DNA from: Liolophura sinensis
Lineage: Eukaryota; Mollusca; Polyplacophora; Chitonida; Chitonidae
Reading direction: 5' to 3'
DNA: 64,000 nucleotides
Assembly (NCBI RefSeq): GCF_032854445.1
Contig: NC_088306.1
Location: 22,665,764 to 22,729,763 of the forward strand
Shown here: piece by piece, positions 11,947-25,520 of the stretch
Layout: each line of letters opens with the position of its first letter
Numbering within the stretch: the stretch's first letter is position 1
Position numbers and translations under genes: made by a program
Notes under the pieces: model-generated
Seen by the model: the letters and a program-made list of their open reading frames with translations, nothing else
What the model was told of the DNA's origin: nothing
The model's database searches: none

Positions 11947-12103
11947 CATGCTGGCTCCCTCTCTGGCCGTACATGGGAAGGTCTGCCAGCAACATGCAGA
12001 TGGTCATGGGTTTCTCCCGGGCTCTGCCCGGTTTCCTTCCACCTGCCACTGCCGTCTAAGTGAAATATTCTTGAATACGGCATAAAACATCAATCAAATA
12101 AAT
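11947..12103 (+). mobile_element. SINE, truncated (body and tail)
   Basis: CATGCTGGCTCCCTCTCTGG through GGTCATGGGTTTCTCCCGGG to the tail CAATCAAATAAAT. The tRNA head is missing. The order and orientation match the reverse complement of 60872-61142. Confidence 0.85.
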
Positions 12104-12989
12104 TTCTTTGCCTCTAAAAATGCAAATTTCTTGATGAAATTTAAAGCCATTTACTGTACGTTATTTTGAATGTTCAGATGGCTTTTTGTACGTTGACTGC
12201 TTTTCCTGGATATAGAGACAGGAGTGTTGATCAAAGTTTTGTGTTTAGTAATAATTACCATGTATATAGTGTTTAATATGCTGCCAGTTATAAATGGCAC
12301 ATCCGCTCTTTTTAAATGTACACTTCATTTACTTCTCTCTCATTTTTTTCAAATACACATTCGTGTAAAGTGTATTTACAAGCTGAGGCTCAAGCTTTTT
12401 TAATGGAAAATGTTGAAGTACCAGAACTGAAGGGTATGTTTATGGCTTAGTGTTGTCTGTCTGTCTGCCTCTCAATTTGGTTTATGGGTTGGTTATGTCT
12501 GTCTGCCAGCGCTCTCACCAGTTGGTACTAATACCCAGTAATGTAAAGATGTCAACACAACACTTTGTTAACTGACAGTGAGAAATTGAAAAAAAGCTAA
12601 TGCCAGTTGCAGAGGTACATGTATTCTCTCATGAATATTCACGGCAAGTTTTGGTGAAGAACTGTGTACGATACCTTTAACGTTCATTTGTTACCATATG
12701 AACGTGTTTATTAAATATGATTTATATTTGAATTCTCAGATTTGATGATTGACAACATTTATAGACAGGAAAAGATTGTTTTTATGGTTTTACTCGACAT
12801 AATGGCAAAACATTTTGATACACCTAAAGTGGAGTCACAAGTTTTCTTATTTATTTACCTTGTTATTACAAATCATCATCAAACTTTTTGGGTTCAGAGA
12901 AAATCTGCATCAGATTATTTGCAGATGTTCTCAAGAATTTAACCAATTTAGGTTTGGACAGAGCTGAAGAGTTTCAAAAAAACCAGTAA

Positions 12990-13480
12990 CTGTACCCCCC
13001 CTTGGCAGTCTTACATTTCCTAAACTGCCTTTGTTTGGCGAAAGGGGAGGAAAAAACAATACTTCCAGATAAACATCACTGATACCCAGCAATAACATGG
13101 TAAAAAAGGGGAAACAGTTAATTTGTAGCAGAAAGACCGCTCTGCTTGGAATTCCGGGTATCCAGTTTTCGTATGATCAAGCTTATTTAACACTTCTCTC
13201 TGATTAGAAGCAGCATGAGCTCTGTAAACAAAGTTATTTTAACTCCCCACAGCCTTATTTTTCCATTCCATTCTGTGGGACGAAAATTCCAGTTTCATAT
13301 GACAGCTAGTTCCCTCCCCCCCCCCCCTCCCCTCCGATCTTGACTGGTACTTGACTGGTTGAACTGAAGCAACTGCCACTAATCAGCTCCCTCTCTGATG
13401 TGTGCTCTACTCCCAGAGAAGGGCTTTTAAAAGCATCCTTAGCGTTTATCTAGGCTGTCGGAAATTTGTCCATCAAGTGT
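12990..13480. other. GC-richer complex block, candidate regulatory DNA
   Basis: A non-repetitive, more balanced-composition block with a C12-type homopolymer at about 13315-13328. It contains a TGTAAACAAAG string that could serve forkhead-type or TCF-type factors. No open frame of note. Confidence 0.25.
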
Positions 13481-13979
13481 CAGGTTTTTCCCAATGTTCT
13501 TTAAGGAAGGTTGATCTTGACATGTCCTGAGAAAATTAGCTGTTGGCTCTGTTGATAGACCAGTATAGGCAGACTAATGCTGGTACAAGACAACCTCTAC
13601 AGCGACAGTGTCATGCAACACAATCCAAAAAATTACTGGAATTTTATTATCAGAAAATGTTGGAAGATTAGAGGTTTGTTTTAATTGAGTCAAATGTTGA
13701 ATATACAACCAGCCAGATAATGCAGTACAAATTACAAGCACATGCATGTAACGTAAAGGACTGTATAGTGGAACGGAACAATGCCATGTCTTTATAATAA
13801 AAGCAAATGTTTGTGTATTCTACATGTATATCTGATTTTCTGTGCACACTTTCACAAAAGCAGTACATGCACTCGTTCTGGGGAACCATATTGTGTTTGT
13901 GCGTCTGAGCTAGAGGTTGTGGGAAGAGTACTGACCAGGTTAACTCGTTAAGACATACTACCTGTATCGTTTCAGGCAT

Positions 13980-15290
13980 TCCAAAGGTGCATGTAGTTCA
14001 TTGCTCATTTTGACACCTCCTTTCATTAACATGACTAGAAAACTAGCACCAAGACATTTTCACCCTGTAATAAGAATTTTTGTTTGAAAGCATTGTTTTT
14101 TTTTTTCTTTTACATATATGTACGTTCATACATGCAAAGGACAAAGTGTACCATGTTTTTGCAGGGCTTACTCTTCCGCTAAATGTTATGAATAATATAT
14201 GTGAAACATATTTTCAGAGTACCAATCAAAAGCTCTGTGGTTGCAGGTTTGTCAAAACCGATTATGGTTGAAATCATTCCTTTTTGATGAAAAGAATTAA
14301 AATTATATGCTGGCTTCCGGCTGTGATGTCATATTTTCAATTCATACTTGATGTTTCAAAAAGAAAATTTCTTCTGTGGATTTGCAGGCATTTGATAACA
14401 GATCTGTCTGTTTCCAAACTTTACTTATAGCTCTACTAATTCTTGAATAGTCTCGGTTTACATTTTATTTTCTGCACTCATGAATTTAATTCTTATGGGA
14501 CAGGAAATTGGTCTATCTTTTATTTGTTGCTTATGTTATTGATTTAATTATTTATTTTTTTATTTGCATTGGTGTTTTCCGACATACTCAAGAATATTTC
14601 ATTTATACAACGCAGCTAGCATTGTGGTGGGAGGAAACTGCAGAATATTTTGAGGTGTGTTGTGGCTGGATTTTGACAAAACTTGTTATAAAATGAAGGC
14701 CCCTTTCATAATGTTGTACAATGTGTGTATATTGTACCCCTGAGTCATGGTACATGTACATCTGTACAGTATTGTATGTGTACATTCAGTCTGTCCTCAG
14801 GTAGTTGCCTGTTCTCGACATTTGACATTTCTTTTGACACATTTTTTCTCTAATGCTGGCCATATTTATCGCTGATGTCCTGGGATGTTGAATGCTGTCC
14901 AGGGCATGCCTCGCCCACTGAGGTGTCAGTGACACGGAGCATTTCCAATACAAATGGGATTAAAGAACATGTAGCTGTCGAGATTTTCTGCATTCTGGAA
15001 CACTAGGGGCCAACTGAACTCCCATCATGCCTTCCCAGTTTGCAGCAACCCTCATGGTTTCAGTACATGCGGACATATTTCACAGGATTGAAGAGAAAAT
15101 TCTGTTTTGCGTTGCCAGCATTTACACATGGTCTTGTTAAATTCCCATGATGCACTCTAATCTGCCACCCACAATGCATTTCCCCTTTGTGATCATGAAT
15201 GGTGTTTTGATTTCATTGTAATTTTCTTTTGTTTAATGATCATTATACCTGTATGTTAGCTGTGTATTATTCTTTTGACATTATTTTATT
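13980..15290. other. Non-coding AT-rich stretch
   Basis: No gene recognised. It contains one SINE fragment (14546-14645) and short ACATGTACA palindromes. Confidence 0.4.
14546..14645 (-). mobile_element. SINE tail fragment
   Basis: Reads ATTGGTGTTTTCCGACATAC, TCAAGAATATTTCATTTATA, then TAGCATTGTGGTGGGAGGAAA, matching the 3' half of the SINE in minus orientation. Confidence 0.75.
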
Positions 15291-15291
15291 T

Positions 15292-15509
15292 ATTATTTCC
15301 TCTACCTTTTCGCGTAAGGAAGAGCAACTTTCAGTTCAATTATGCACATTTATAGCTTGATCTTACAGACAAAACGACAGTGCTTGGATTGGCCAATTTC
15401 AGGGCTTCACAAAGAGTATAATTTTATCAGTCCTGCACAGAATGACGCCTTGAGAATATGCTGAATAAGCACCTTGCAAACAGGCGGAAAAGGTTGAAGA
15501 ATTACAGTA
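15292..15509 (-). mobile_element. MITE-like element, family 1
   Basis: The right end AAAAGGTTGAAGAATTACAG is the inverted form of the family left end. The left end is CTCTACCTTTTCGCG. Internal blocks such as GGCCAATTTCAGGGCTTCAC match the other copies in reverse orientation. Confidence 0.8.
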
Positions 15510-15830
15510 CTCATTTTGTACCTTTTAGTACAACATTGTAGCTACATGTATATTTCCAGATGTGAAAAGACAAAATCACATGCATGTGCACAGTCAGAGC
15601 ATGTGCAATACATGTATGTGAAAACCAGTCAGGTACATGTACGCAACTCACAAGTAAGACGTGAGTAAGTAATAAGTTAGCGCTAACACGTTCTGTAGTG
15701 TACACATTGGGAAAAATCCTTCTCAAATCCCTTTTCTTTTCAAATTCAGTGTTATGTTTTAGGATAGGGTCATTAATTGCGTGGATTAATACTTGATTTA
15801 TCTCTTGGTTGAAATCACCTTTAGTTTTCT

Positions 15831-15915
15831 GTTAGATGATTGCTGTTAGATGATTGCTGTTAGATGATTGTTGTTAGATGATTGCTGTTAGATGATTGTT
15901 GTTAGATGATTTGCT
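15831..15915 (+). repeat. Tandem repeat, 15-bp unit, about 5.6 copies
   Basis: GTTAGATGATTGCTG repeated with C/T variation at one position (GCTG or GTTG). Confidence 0.93.
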
Positions 15916-16830
15916 GTATTCAGAACTGCATGGTACGGCATGCCGTGATCTATGATGATTTTCTTCAATGGACTGTACATTTATACGTTCATTTCTTGAT
16001 GAGCCTTGACCACTGTTTAGTCCAGTTCAGTCAATGTTTTATCCATACAGCATGACTAAATGGTATCATGTTAAGGAACTGTTCCTACCGACCTTAATGT
16101 ACCCTCAAACTTTAGGAAAGGCTCTTCAGTGCCCTTTTTGTTCCAGAAGAATTTCGAGAAGATACAGTAGAAGAAAAAAGATAAAGCTGTCCACTTTCAT
16201 GTTATTGCTAAGGGCTATTGAAAACGACTTGTGAAATTGGATCCTGCTAAGTTAATAAGCAATACTCTTTTGCAGAGATAGGCAATTCAGTAGTTGTTTA
16301 CAGTGGCTGTTTATTTTGGGTTATTGACATTCAGCCTTTTGGGTCAGAGGATAGGATCAGATACGAGTATGGGTGGGAATGTGGGGGTGGGTGAGTAACT
16401 TTTGGTGACTATTTATGAAGGTTTACATGTAAAATCGAGTCCAGAAAAATTTTGGATGTTTTGATCTTGCTTGGTCAAAATGCCTGTTCTTTTAACCGAG
16501 ATGCACTAAGTTCAGCTGATTAAATCTCTAATTTTCAGTGCTGCAAAGCAAATTTATTTGTGACTTTTGAAGTTGTAAAATTGATGTCTTTGGAATAGGC
16601 CCTTCTTTTAGTGAAGCTAATAACATAGATCTCATTGTGATAAAAACTGCACCTGAGTTAACATGCTGTTGCAACAAATTGCTCGTAACGTGTAGAAGAG
16701 TTTTCAAACTTGATTTTTGCTGACTCAATTTTTTTTTCCTGAATTTTGAAAATGATATCTTTGTGTAGATGAAATAAAGTCCCATGCATAAACACAAATT
16801 GTATGCATATGTATGTACTTGTACAATGTA

Positions 16831-18028
16831 AGGCTCTAATCCCCCAGTAGTGTGAAATGATGGGCTCATATGTAGAAGCCTCTAACCCCCCAGTAAGGTG
16901 AAATGATGGGCTCATATGTAGAAGCCTCTAACCCCCCAGTAGGGTGAAATGATGGGCTCATATGTAGAAGCCTCTAATCCCCCAGTGGTGTGAAATGATG
17001 GGCTCATATGTAGAAGCCTCTAACCCCCCAGTAGTGTGAAATGATGGGCTTATATTTAAAAGCCTCTAACCTCCCAGTAGTGTGAAATGATGGGCTCATA
17101 TGTAGAAGCCTCTAACCCCCCAGTAGGGTGAAATGATGGGCTCATATGTAGAAGCCTCTAACCTCCCAGTAGGGTGAAATGATGGGCTCATATAGAGGCC
17201 TCTAACCCCCCAGTAGGGTGAAATGATGGGCTCATATGTAGGAGCCTCTAACCCCCCCAGTAGGGTGAAATGATGGGCTCATGTGTAGGAGCCTCTAACC
17301 TCCCAGTAGGGTGAAATGATGGGCTCATATGTAGGAGCCTCTAACCCCCCCAGTAGAGTGAAATGATGGGCTCATATAGAAGCCTCTAACCTCCCCCCCC
17401 CAGTAGGGTGAAATGATGGACTCATATGTAGAAGCCTCGGGTGAAATGATGGGCTCATATGTAGAAGCCTCTAACCTCCCAGTAGTGTGAAACGATGGGC
17501 TCATATGTAGAAGCCTCTAACCTCCCAGTATGGTGAAATGATGGGCTCATATGTAGAAGCCTCTAACCTCCCAGTAGGGTGAAATGATGGACTCATATGT
17601 AGAAGCCTCTAACCTCCCAGTAGTGTGAAACGATGGGCTCATATGTAGGAGCCTCTAACCCCCCAGTATGGTGAAATGATGGGCTCATGTGTAGGAGCCT
17701 CTAACCTCCCAGTAGGGTGAAATGATGGGCTCATGTGTAGGAGCCTCTAACCCCCAGTAGGGTGAAATGATGGGCTCATGTGTAGGAGCCTCTAACCTCC
17801 CAGTAGGGTGAAATGATGGGCTCATATGTAGAAGCCTCTAACCCCCCAGTAGAGTGAAATGATGGGCTCAAATAGAAGCCTCTAACTCCCCCCCCCCCCC
17901 CCAGTAGGGTGAAATGATGGACTCATATGTAGAAGCCTCTAACCTCCCAGTAGGGTGAAATGATGGGCTCATATGTAGAAGCCTCTAACCCCCCAGTAGG
18001 GTGAAATGATGGGCTTATATGTAGAAGC
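16831..18028 (+). repeat. Minisatellite, about 46-bp unit, about 25 copies (1.2 kb)
   Basis: The unit contains GTGAAATGATGGGCTCATAT, GTAGAAGCCTCTAACC and a C-run followed by AGTAGG. Most variation is in C-run length (about 3 to 14), CC/CT in the run, GTAGAAG versus GTAGGAG and CATATG versus CATGTG. A few copies are truncated (near 17190, 17375, 17430 and 17870). Variant types cluster (the CATGTGTAGGAG type at 17270-17790), suggesting local expansion. No coding potential. Confidence 0.97.
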
Positions 18029-18705
18029 AGAAGTTCAGTATTCCCTTTCAAGTAAACTGAGATGTATTTTCAAAAGGACTCAGTCTGTCTGCACATCCAT
18101 GTTTTCACTCCTCCTGTCACACCCTCTGGTTTAAGTTAAGGTGTGTTTGTAGTGTAAACTTCTTGGATTCAGTGGTATCGCCTTTCCCTCAGTAACCCCT
18201 GGCTTTACTGTGTGTCTAATTAACCATTAGCCCTTGTACATGTGGTTTTGACCAAGATTTCTTAGGTTGATCGCTATCTTTATCCTGACCAGCTACACAG
18301 TGTCTGAGACTGCCCCCTTCAAACTTCCACCACAAACAACCGGCTAGCACATGGTAGTGTCGGAGTTAGCAGTTTCTCCTATTGTTCCCCCAGACTGTGT
18401 TCTCCAATTGTTCCTAGTTATTTTCTTCTGTGTTTTTTTTCTTTTTTTTAGCCTATCACTCAGCGATTGTGACAGATGTATGGAGTTCCGGTATATCTCC
18501 TCTGTTTACATTCAAAAAAGATGATTGAAACAATGTAGTATTGTATGTGTCTTTTTTTTGCCCAAGGTTTTTTTTTGTTTTTTTTTTTTTTGTAAGTGCA
18601 ATCTTCCCTGTTCATGTATATATGCTAGCCACATGTTCTTTTGACCAAACTCAGTTTTAAAACACCTCTGTGTGTAAACATGCATTAGGATTTTGACATC
18701 CCTTC

Positions 18706-18907
18706 CACCAATGCAGTCGCTGGGAGTTCAAGTCCAGCTCATGCTGGCTTCGGGCTGTAAATGGGAAGGTCTGTCAGCCTTCTGTGGATGGTTGTGGGTT
18801 TCCCCCGGGCTCTGCCCAGTTTCCTCCCGCCATAATGCTGGTCGCTGTCGTATAAGTGGAATATTTTGAGTACGACATACAAGACCAATCAAATAAATAA
18901 ATAAATG
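18706..18907 (+). mobile_element. SINE, 5'-truncated
   Basis: Begins at CACCAATGCAGTCGC within the tRNA-related head, keeps the B-box-like GGGAGTTCAAGTCC, and continues through TTTCCCCCGGGCTCTGCCCA to the tail CAATCAAATAAATAAATAAA. Confidence 0.9.
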
Positions 18908-19109
18908 AATCCATCTCTGTGGTCTGTAAGGTTGTTCTGATTGTTTGATGCTGGTTTGGCCCCGACTTTAATCAGAATGGCTCATACAGTGTACCTGGAG
19001 TGCAATTTTGAACATCACTAAATTAACAGTATTTTGATTGTAGCTTTTAACTAGAATAAGAACCAGTCAGGTTGTTCAGAAATGTAATGTTAGGTATTTG
19101 CGCATGTAT

Positions 19110-19800
19110 GCATGAATTTTCATTTGGATTTACGTGTCTCCATCAAATTGCAAAGGCTGTGTCAGGATGATGCCTTGCTACACAGAGCCATTCATGTGAC
19201 CCACATTCTGCTGGTCAGCATTCTGACCAGTTCCTTTGTCTGGACATCGGTGTGGGGGAATTCATCTCTCTGCGGACAGCCTCAAACCGTCTTGGCCTTT
19301 AGGGATGCCGTCTGAGTGACCATCATCTTGGACTCGCAAGCGGTGATTCACGCTTTCCTGATCTCAGGGGTGGTGTGAAGGATTATGGGGGCTAATTGCA
19401 GAAACACCTTTGGAGATTCGTGGCCCATTACAAGAGATTTGCTCAACACTCTAAGGCCGTTCCGAGACTCTCCATCTGCGGCAATTTTAATCAGAGCTGT
19501 TACTCAACGTCTCATCCTTGTATCCCTTTTAAACAGATTCTTGCGATTTTTAATCCATTCCGTGCAGTATCCAGTAACAACTGTTCCACCATTAAAATGT
19601 TGCGGATGCTTGCCAGCATGCTGTGTTATGTCTCCCCACATTATCGTTGCTTCCAGCCAATTTCCCTGCGAACAGGCTTAAGTCCCATGACCACTGCAAC
19701 CCAGCATTTTCTTTTCCTGCCAGCCCAGGCAAATAAAATGAAGACATTTGACACGTGTCATGGTTTTTTGTGTATTTTTGCAGACATGTCTTTTTGATCT
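19110..19800. other. GC-richer complex block, candidate regulatory DNA
   Basis: About 700 bp of non-repetitive, relatively GC- and CpG-rich sequence. Two overlapping plus-strand open frames (98 codons at 19385 and 133 codons at 19396) exist, but neither peptide resembles a known family and they use different frames of the same DNA. I favour conserved non-coding sequence over a gene. Confidence 0.3.
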
Positions 19801-20869
19801 TTTTTCAGTGTTTACTCCCACTTGTCTGTTTAATGGAGTTTGGTGTCAGTGGATTTCCTTCATTTAGTTTGATCATATTTTGACTTCTTAGTCCGAACCA
19901 AAAAATAAAATATAATAGAAAAACAACCCACTTACAGAAGGTGACTTTTTGTGATGAGCTGTATAGATTATGAAAATTTGCCTCCTTTTTAGTCAGTAAG
20001 AGCCTTAGGGTGATGAAATGATGCATTAAATGCTCTCTTGGACTATAACTCTGCAGGTATAAATTTGAACTCCACCAACCCAACAATCTATGTCTACTCC
20101 TTAACACTGGGTCATTTTGAGGAAATAAAAAAGTGAAGTTTCATTCCTAACATAAAATAACATGACAAGAATGTTCATTTGAAATTTAATGATTTTAACT
20201 AAAACTTGCATTCATGAACATTTAGGATTTGTGTAATATACAGTAGGATTCTAATCTCTGTTCTTTTGAATTTGTAAGTAAATTTATAAACTGCTTTAAG
20301 ATGTCGCAACTGTACAGTCTATGCCTTACACAGAAATGCCGTCTTTAAGTGGAAATTTAAGATGACAGACTGACATTCATGTCAGAGCTGATGTCCATAT
20401 ACATATGCATGTAATCAGGGTTTTCATAGTTATAAATGTAAGCCTGTTAAGATAGCAGCAACTAATTTAACATACAGTACGTGCACAGCTAATACATATA
20501 GGAATATGAAAAATAGCAATTTTTTTTTTGTTAAGTAAATAACAGTTACATTGCTTGTAATGTGACAGGTGTGTGAATAGTTTGTTCTGGTAGAGTAGAT
20601 TAGCTAAAAAGTGTAACACGCTGAATAAAAAAAACAAATCCAGGGATCCATTCCAAGAAATATCCAAGATGTACTTCCTGCAAATTACTTGTACCGTACA
20701 TGGTACATGTAAATCAATGTGTTTTCCATTATCAATATTTGTTTCTCCCCTTTTGAAGAACAGACCTTCAAGACACGGGTCTCTCACATCATATGAAGTT
20801 GCAGTATCATACATCTCTCTCCACGCACAGATGTAAACATCAATTGAATACAGACTCTTGTTAATGTGA

Positions 20870-21190
20870 TCACAGCTCCATTGGGAGGATTCGTGGCTGT
20901 CTTGTCTCATTGCTTTGGCTGAGGCTTGGGTTGTGTTTGGCCAACCTGGCCTGGTTTGATAACTTATTCCGGAGTACAAATTTAATTTGGGCCTCATTCG
21001 TCCACCGGATTGCTTCCCTTATTAAATCCCATCGTTTCCATGTAGTGGGCACAGCGAGAAGAACTGACCGCATGCGTGTTGGAGCGTGGTCAAATTCTTG
21101 TATTCTCCCGACCAATCCTTTCTTCTTGCCTCGGTCATAACAGCAGGCCGCTTTTAGCGATTGTGTTTCCACGCTTCAGTGGGCGAATTG
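20870..21190. other. GC-richer complex block, candidate regulatory DNA
   Basis: A sharp-edged 320-bp island of balanced composition between AT-rich flanks. Short open frames exist on both strands (100 codons minus, 76 plus) without recognisable domains. Confidence 0.3.
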
Positions 21191-22194
21191 CTTTGTACAA
21201 ATTGAAAAGTTAAAAGGTCAGTTTTGATTGGTGTTTGATATTGAGCCACTTTATCATTGGAGCCATCATCACTCATGAATATTAATGTGGTAAGGAAAGG
21301 TCACTTGGAAGTGTGTGGCTTTTTTTTTTTGGGCTTTCTTTTGGGGTTTTTTTTTTGTTTTGTTGTTCACCAGATAAAAGTTTTTTTTTGACTTTCTGTC
21401 AGCTTTAGACCATGTTTTGTGGAAGTGATGATGACAACTGTTTATCCTTTGATTATAATTAACACTGATAATTTATATTGATTAACTTGTATGTTATCAA
21501 GAATGTTGAGGCCTCAAATGCCAACTTGGATACGGCTGATGTCTGTTGAACACACCTCAACAAAGGACATTCTGATAAGCTTTCATTCATATTGGATGTA
21601 ATTAAGTCTGGTGACAGAAGAATTCTATTGTATTTTTGTAGAACATGCTCACTGTTACAGAGTTTGACCCTCTGTTAATCAGCGTGGGGCGTACCATTAC
21701 AAGTGCATTGAGAATTTATATACAGGTGTGACCAAAGATCGCAGCAGTATGGCTGAAATATGTACCGCCAATATGGTGATAAACTTCTGTCAGTGATTCT
21801 CCCCCAAAAATCATTAAAATGGCAATTATCATTGTATTCTGAGCAGGTGGAAACATTTGAACAATTTAAACTTTCAAGGAGGTATTTGTGAATCCTGTCC
21901 AGTTTCATTGTCGGACACTTTGTTTATACTACGTCATACTACTTCCTGAGAAGCGAGACTGTTATATACCTCCGGAAGCAGGAGAGTCAGACAATAGCTC
22001 AAGCTATACTGTTCAGTGGGTCTTTCACCAGCAGACATATAGTTTGAAAGCAAATAAAATTTTCATGACATCATCTTTTGATTTTATGGTTTTTTTTTAT
22101 GTAGTCCGAATTTCAAAAATATCATTTTCTATGTACAAAGCATGACAAACAAATTGTTTATATGCATGTATTTGAACTGTCAGTTACATGTATG

Positions 22195-22427
22195 TACTGT
22201 AATTCTTCAACCTTTTCGCATGTTTGCAACATGTTTATTCAAGCATATTCTGAAGGCATTTTTTTTTTGGTTGTTTACTGATAAAATTGTACTTTTTGTA
22301 AATCGCTGAAACTGGCCAGTTATAACCCAACCATGAGGTTTTGTCTCCAAAATCAAATTAAAAATGTGCATAAATTGGACTGAAATTTTGCAATTTCATA
22401 TGCAAAAAGGTAGAGGAATGAGGGCAT
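22195..22427 (+). mobile_element. MITE-like element, family 1
   Basis: Left end TACTGTAATTCTTCAACCTT, right end AAAAAGGTAGAGGAATGAGG. The core has CTGAAACTGGCCAGTT and CCAAAATCAAATTAAAAATG, plus an internal T-run insertion. Confidence 0.85.
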
Positions 22428-22689
22428 TTGAACTGTCCACTATATACATGTATTTGAAAATGTCTGCCTTGGAACTATGATAAAATCATAGCTCATGATC
22501 TGATGTCAATGGCCAAGCCCACTGTACAACAAAAAAAAATCACTTCAGCTAATACAGATGATGGGTTAACAAGCTGACTTAAGCAGCCAGTAGTTGATTG
22601 CTCTGATAGTACAGTTACTATTCACTATCCAGCATGATTAGGCACAACAGTGAGAACAAGTAATTACTTTAGACGAAGGGACTGTCTTC

Positions 22690-23245
22690 AAACAGAGAGA
22701 AGGGATTGAGGATGGCACTGAGGTAGGAGGGAGTGAGGGAGGGAGAGGGGTGTTGGGCTAAGCCTTTTACTAGAGTTACACAGTGAGTCATGCATCCACT
22801 CTGACAGCATCAGCCCTCGCTGCCTGCAATCCTGCCTGCCTGCCCATTCCTGCCTGCCTGCTCGCTGCTCCCTTCTAAAAGGGGTTGTCACTCAGGCCTC
22901 CTTTCTACCCCAAGGGAGAACACAGCCCCTGACATCCCTGGGTGGGCAAGCTGGTGTCCTGTGAGTAACAGGGCTGACCACTGACCTCCCAGGATGGCAA
23001 AGGTCAACACGGACCCCTCATTTGCATGTAACAGCCTTGAAGGCTTGTACTATTGTGCAATGTGCATGTCTGCAGTCCTGGCCATGACAAAAGGCAGAAT
23101 GACTGCGTTGTCGTCGTTGCCGATGCAAAGTGGTCCAGTGCAGCCTGGATTAAATCCTGCCCCACTCCATTGTGTAGTACGTGACATGCCGTGCGCCTCG
23201 GGGTACAGCGAATAATTACATATGATGTACCCGACTTTTCCAACT
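22690..23245. other. GC-rich block with CCTG-repeat edge, candidate regulatory DNA
   Basis: One of the most GC-rich parts of the presumed intron. It includes a CCTGCCTGC-type repeat at about 22818-22862 and a complex, CpG-containing part to 23215. Open frames on both strands are under 80 codons. It could be an enhancer or an unannotated first exon/promoter; the sequence alone does not decide. Confidence 0.3.
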
Positions 23246-24936
23246 GGGCACACGCTCGTAACCATGTGCTGTAGTTTTGTCAGGTTCTAAAGTCATTACA
23301 GCGCCATGGAGAACAGTTTGATGTGAATACACGGACATGTTATAACTCACTAATGTAGCGAATCAGTGATCTCAGGCCATGGACATGTACATAAAACAGT
23401 GTGTGTGTTTTGGTTTTTTTTTTTTAACATGTAAACTGAAGCTGATTGTTTTAGCTAAATATGGTGACACCAAATTTGTTCTGTGTTTAAGTGTAAAAAT
23501 GCAGTCAAAATATAACTGAAAATCCACTTTTTTCATGTTGTCTGATGGTGAGCTTTGATGAATTTCCTGTTTCTCAGGCATTGTGATCATGTAAATATGG
23601 AAAAATTGCAGGGATAATTAAAATTTTCCACAAATTACATGTAGGCAACTGCCAAGTTTTACTTCTATTTTTATACCTTCCTCTAACGACATCGAAAAAA
23701 ATATTCATGCTTTCTGTAAAACATTGATTTAAGATGGTGTGGCCTAAGCTCACAAGTCCTTTTACATTGTGCCAAACACTTCAAGGAATTCATGGGATCG
23801 AAGGAATTTGTTTGCTTAATTAACTATAATTAAGGAATTTTCAGTGAGAGTAACTGAAACGATTTCAAGTTAAAAGTATAAGGAATTATACATTATAATG
23901 CTTGACTACAGATTAGAGTGAACCAATGTACTTGTATACAAGAACTGGGAGCATAAAATACTACCTGAACATGTGCATGTCGCTGACAAAGGTCAAATGG
24001 AAGTGGTAATCATTTGATAATAAAATGCCATGAATCATTTTTTTTTTTTAGACAATTCCTGGTAGGAACAAGAACTTGATGTTTTCCTGTTGTAGACATT
24101 ATGGTTGAAGAGTAACATACTGTACTTGTGTTGAGTAGTCACTCTTCTCTCTAATCGGGTAAAGCAGTTTGTTATAATGCAGAAACCATTTGAAATATAA
24201 TCTGCTGGGAAAAAAAAAGAGAGAAAAAAAAGAAGTATGATGATATAAAGATATAATAACTTCACAAGGAGATATAAATACATCTTTGATTTCAAGATTG
24301 CGGGCTAGTTGGGATTCTGTTAAAACCATGATCCGCACCAGAGACAAAGAGCGCACTGAAAATATGGAAAATGGATTTGTGATCTTAAAAAAAAAATAAA
24401 AAAAAAGCACCAGATCTCTAGTGTTTGATTTCATATGTCAAGGGATGGGTTGTGAGTGATGTCTTTTTTTTGCGTTGGTCTTTGAATTTTTACCTTTGCC
24501 TTTGAAGTTCACTGCCTGAGTTGCTAATCTGCACCTGAGTCAATAGTAAGTTGTAAGGAGGAGGCTGTATGGCTGAGGACTTTAAGCAGGAGTCTTGGGG
24601 TTCACATAAAACTACATGTACATGTACATTATTTGAATAGCTAAAAGGGGGTTCATGGGGGGAGGGGCAGGGGGGGTGGTAATTAGGTATGATGAACTGA
24701 TAAGGGATACTTGGACATACAGGAACAGCTGAGTAGCAGTGTACATGCAGCACCTCCTCCATAATGCGATTCAGTTGGTTAAAGCCACCGATCGCTGTTC
24801 ATTTGGTAAAAGCCACCGATCGCCAGGGTTGCATATTGGATGGGAGATATTTAAGCCATTTTGTAAGTTAAGCATAGTAGTGAGACAGGTTGCTTTGATG
24901 CTAACACCAGGATGTTCATGCAGGTTGATAAATGTG

Positions 24937-25282
24937 TAGAACCATAATAAAAATTCTATACAGGATATAGGGAACTTGTATAGAACTGTAACAAAGATTC
25001 TATACAGGATATAGGGAACATGTATAGAACCGTAATAAAGATTCTATACAGGATATAGGGAACATGTATAGAACCGTAACAAAGATTCTATACAGGATAT
25101 AGGGAACATGTATAGAACCGTAATAAAGATTCTATACAGGATATAGGGAACATGTATAGAACCGTAATAAAGATTCTATACAGGATGTAGGGAACATGTA
25201 TAGAACCATAACAAAAATTTGTACAGGATATACGGAACATTTATAGAACGTAACAAAGATTCTGTACAGGATATACGGAACA
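24937..25282 (+). repeat. Tandem repeat, 44-bp unit, about 8 copies
   Basis: The unit contains AAAGATTCTATACAGGATAT and AGGGAACATGTATAGAACCG. Central copies are nearly identical; the last two have drifted (TACGGAACA). Confidence 0.96.
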
Positions 25283-25339
25283 TCAAGGCCATTTTATACA
25301 TTTCTAAATATTTAACTGCTGTATTGGACATTTTCTTTC

Positions 25340-25520
25340 AACAGTGACTTTTAAGTTACTCATTTTGCTTGATTCTGAGAGTTTTGTGTATATGTATTTT
25401 GATCTTAGGAAGGTGTTTTGAGGTTTGTATGGAAGGTACATATACATATACAAGGTATGTATTGGATGATACATTAGAGGAAAAAAAAGTAAGTTACCAC
25501 ATTGAAAGTATTTTTTATGA
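25340..25520 (+). repeat. MITE-like dispersed element, family 3
   Basis: Carries GAAGGTGTTTTGAGGTTTGT followed by TGGAAGGTACATATACATAT, the signature pair of family 3, directly after the 44-bp array. Confidence 0.5.

Noticed and set aside
19385-19797. Two overlapping plus-strand frames of 98 and 133 codons
   Set aside because: They occupy different frames of the same DNA, match nothing I know and lack splice or start context.
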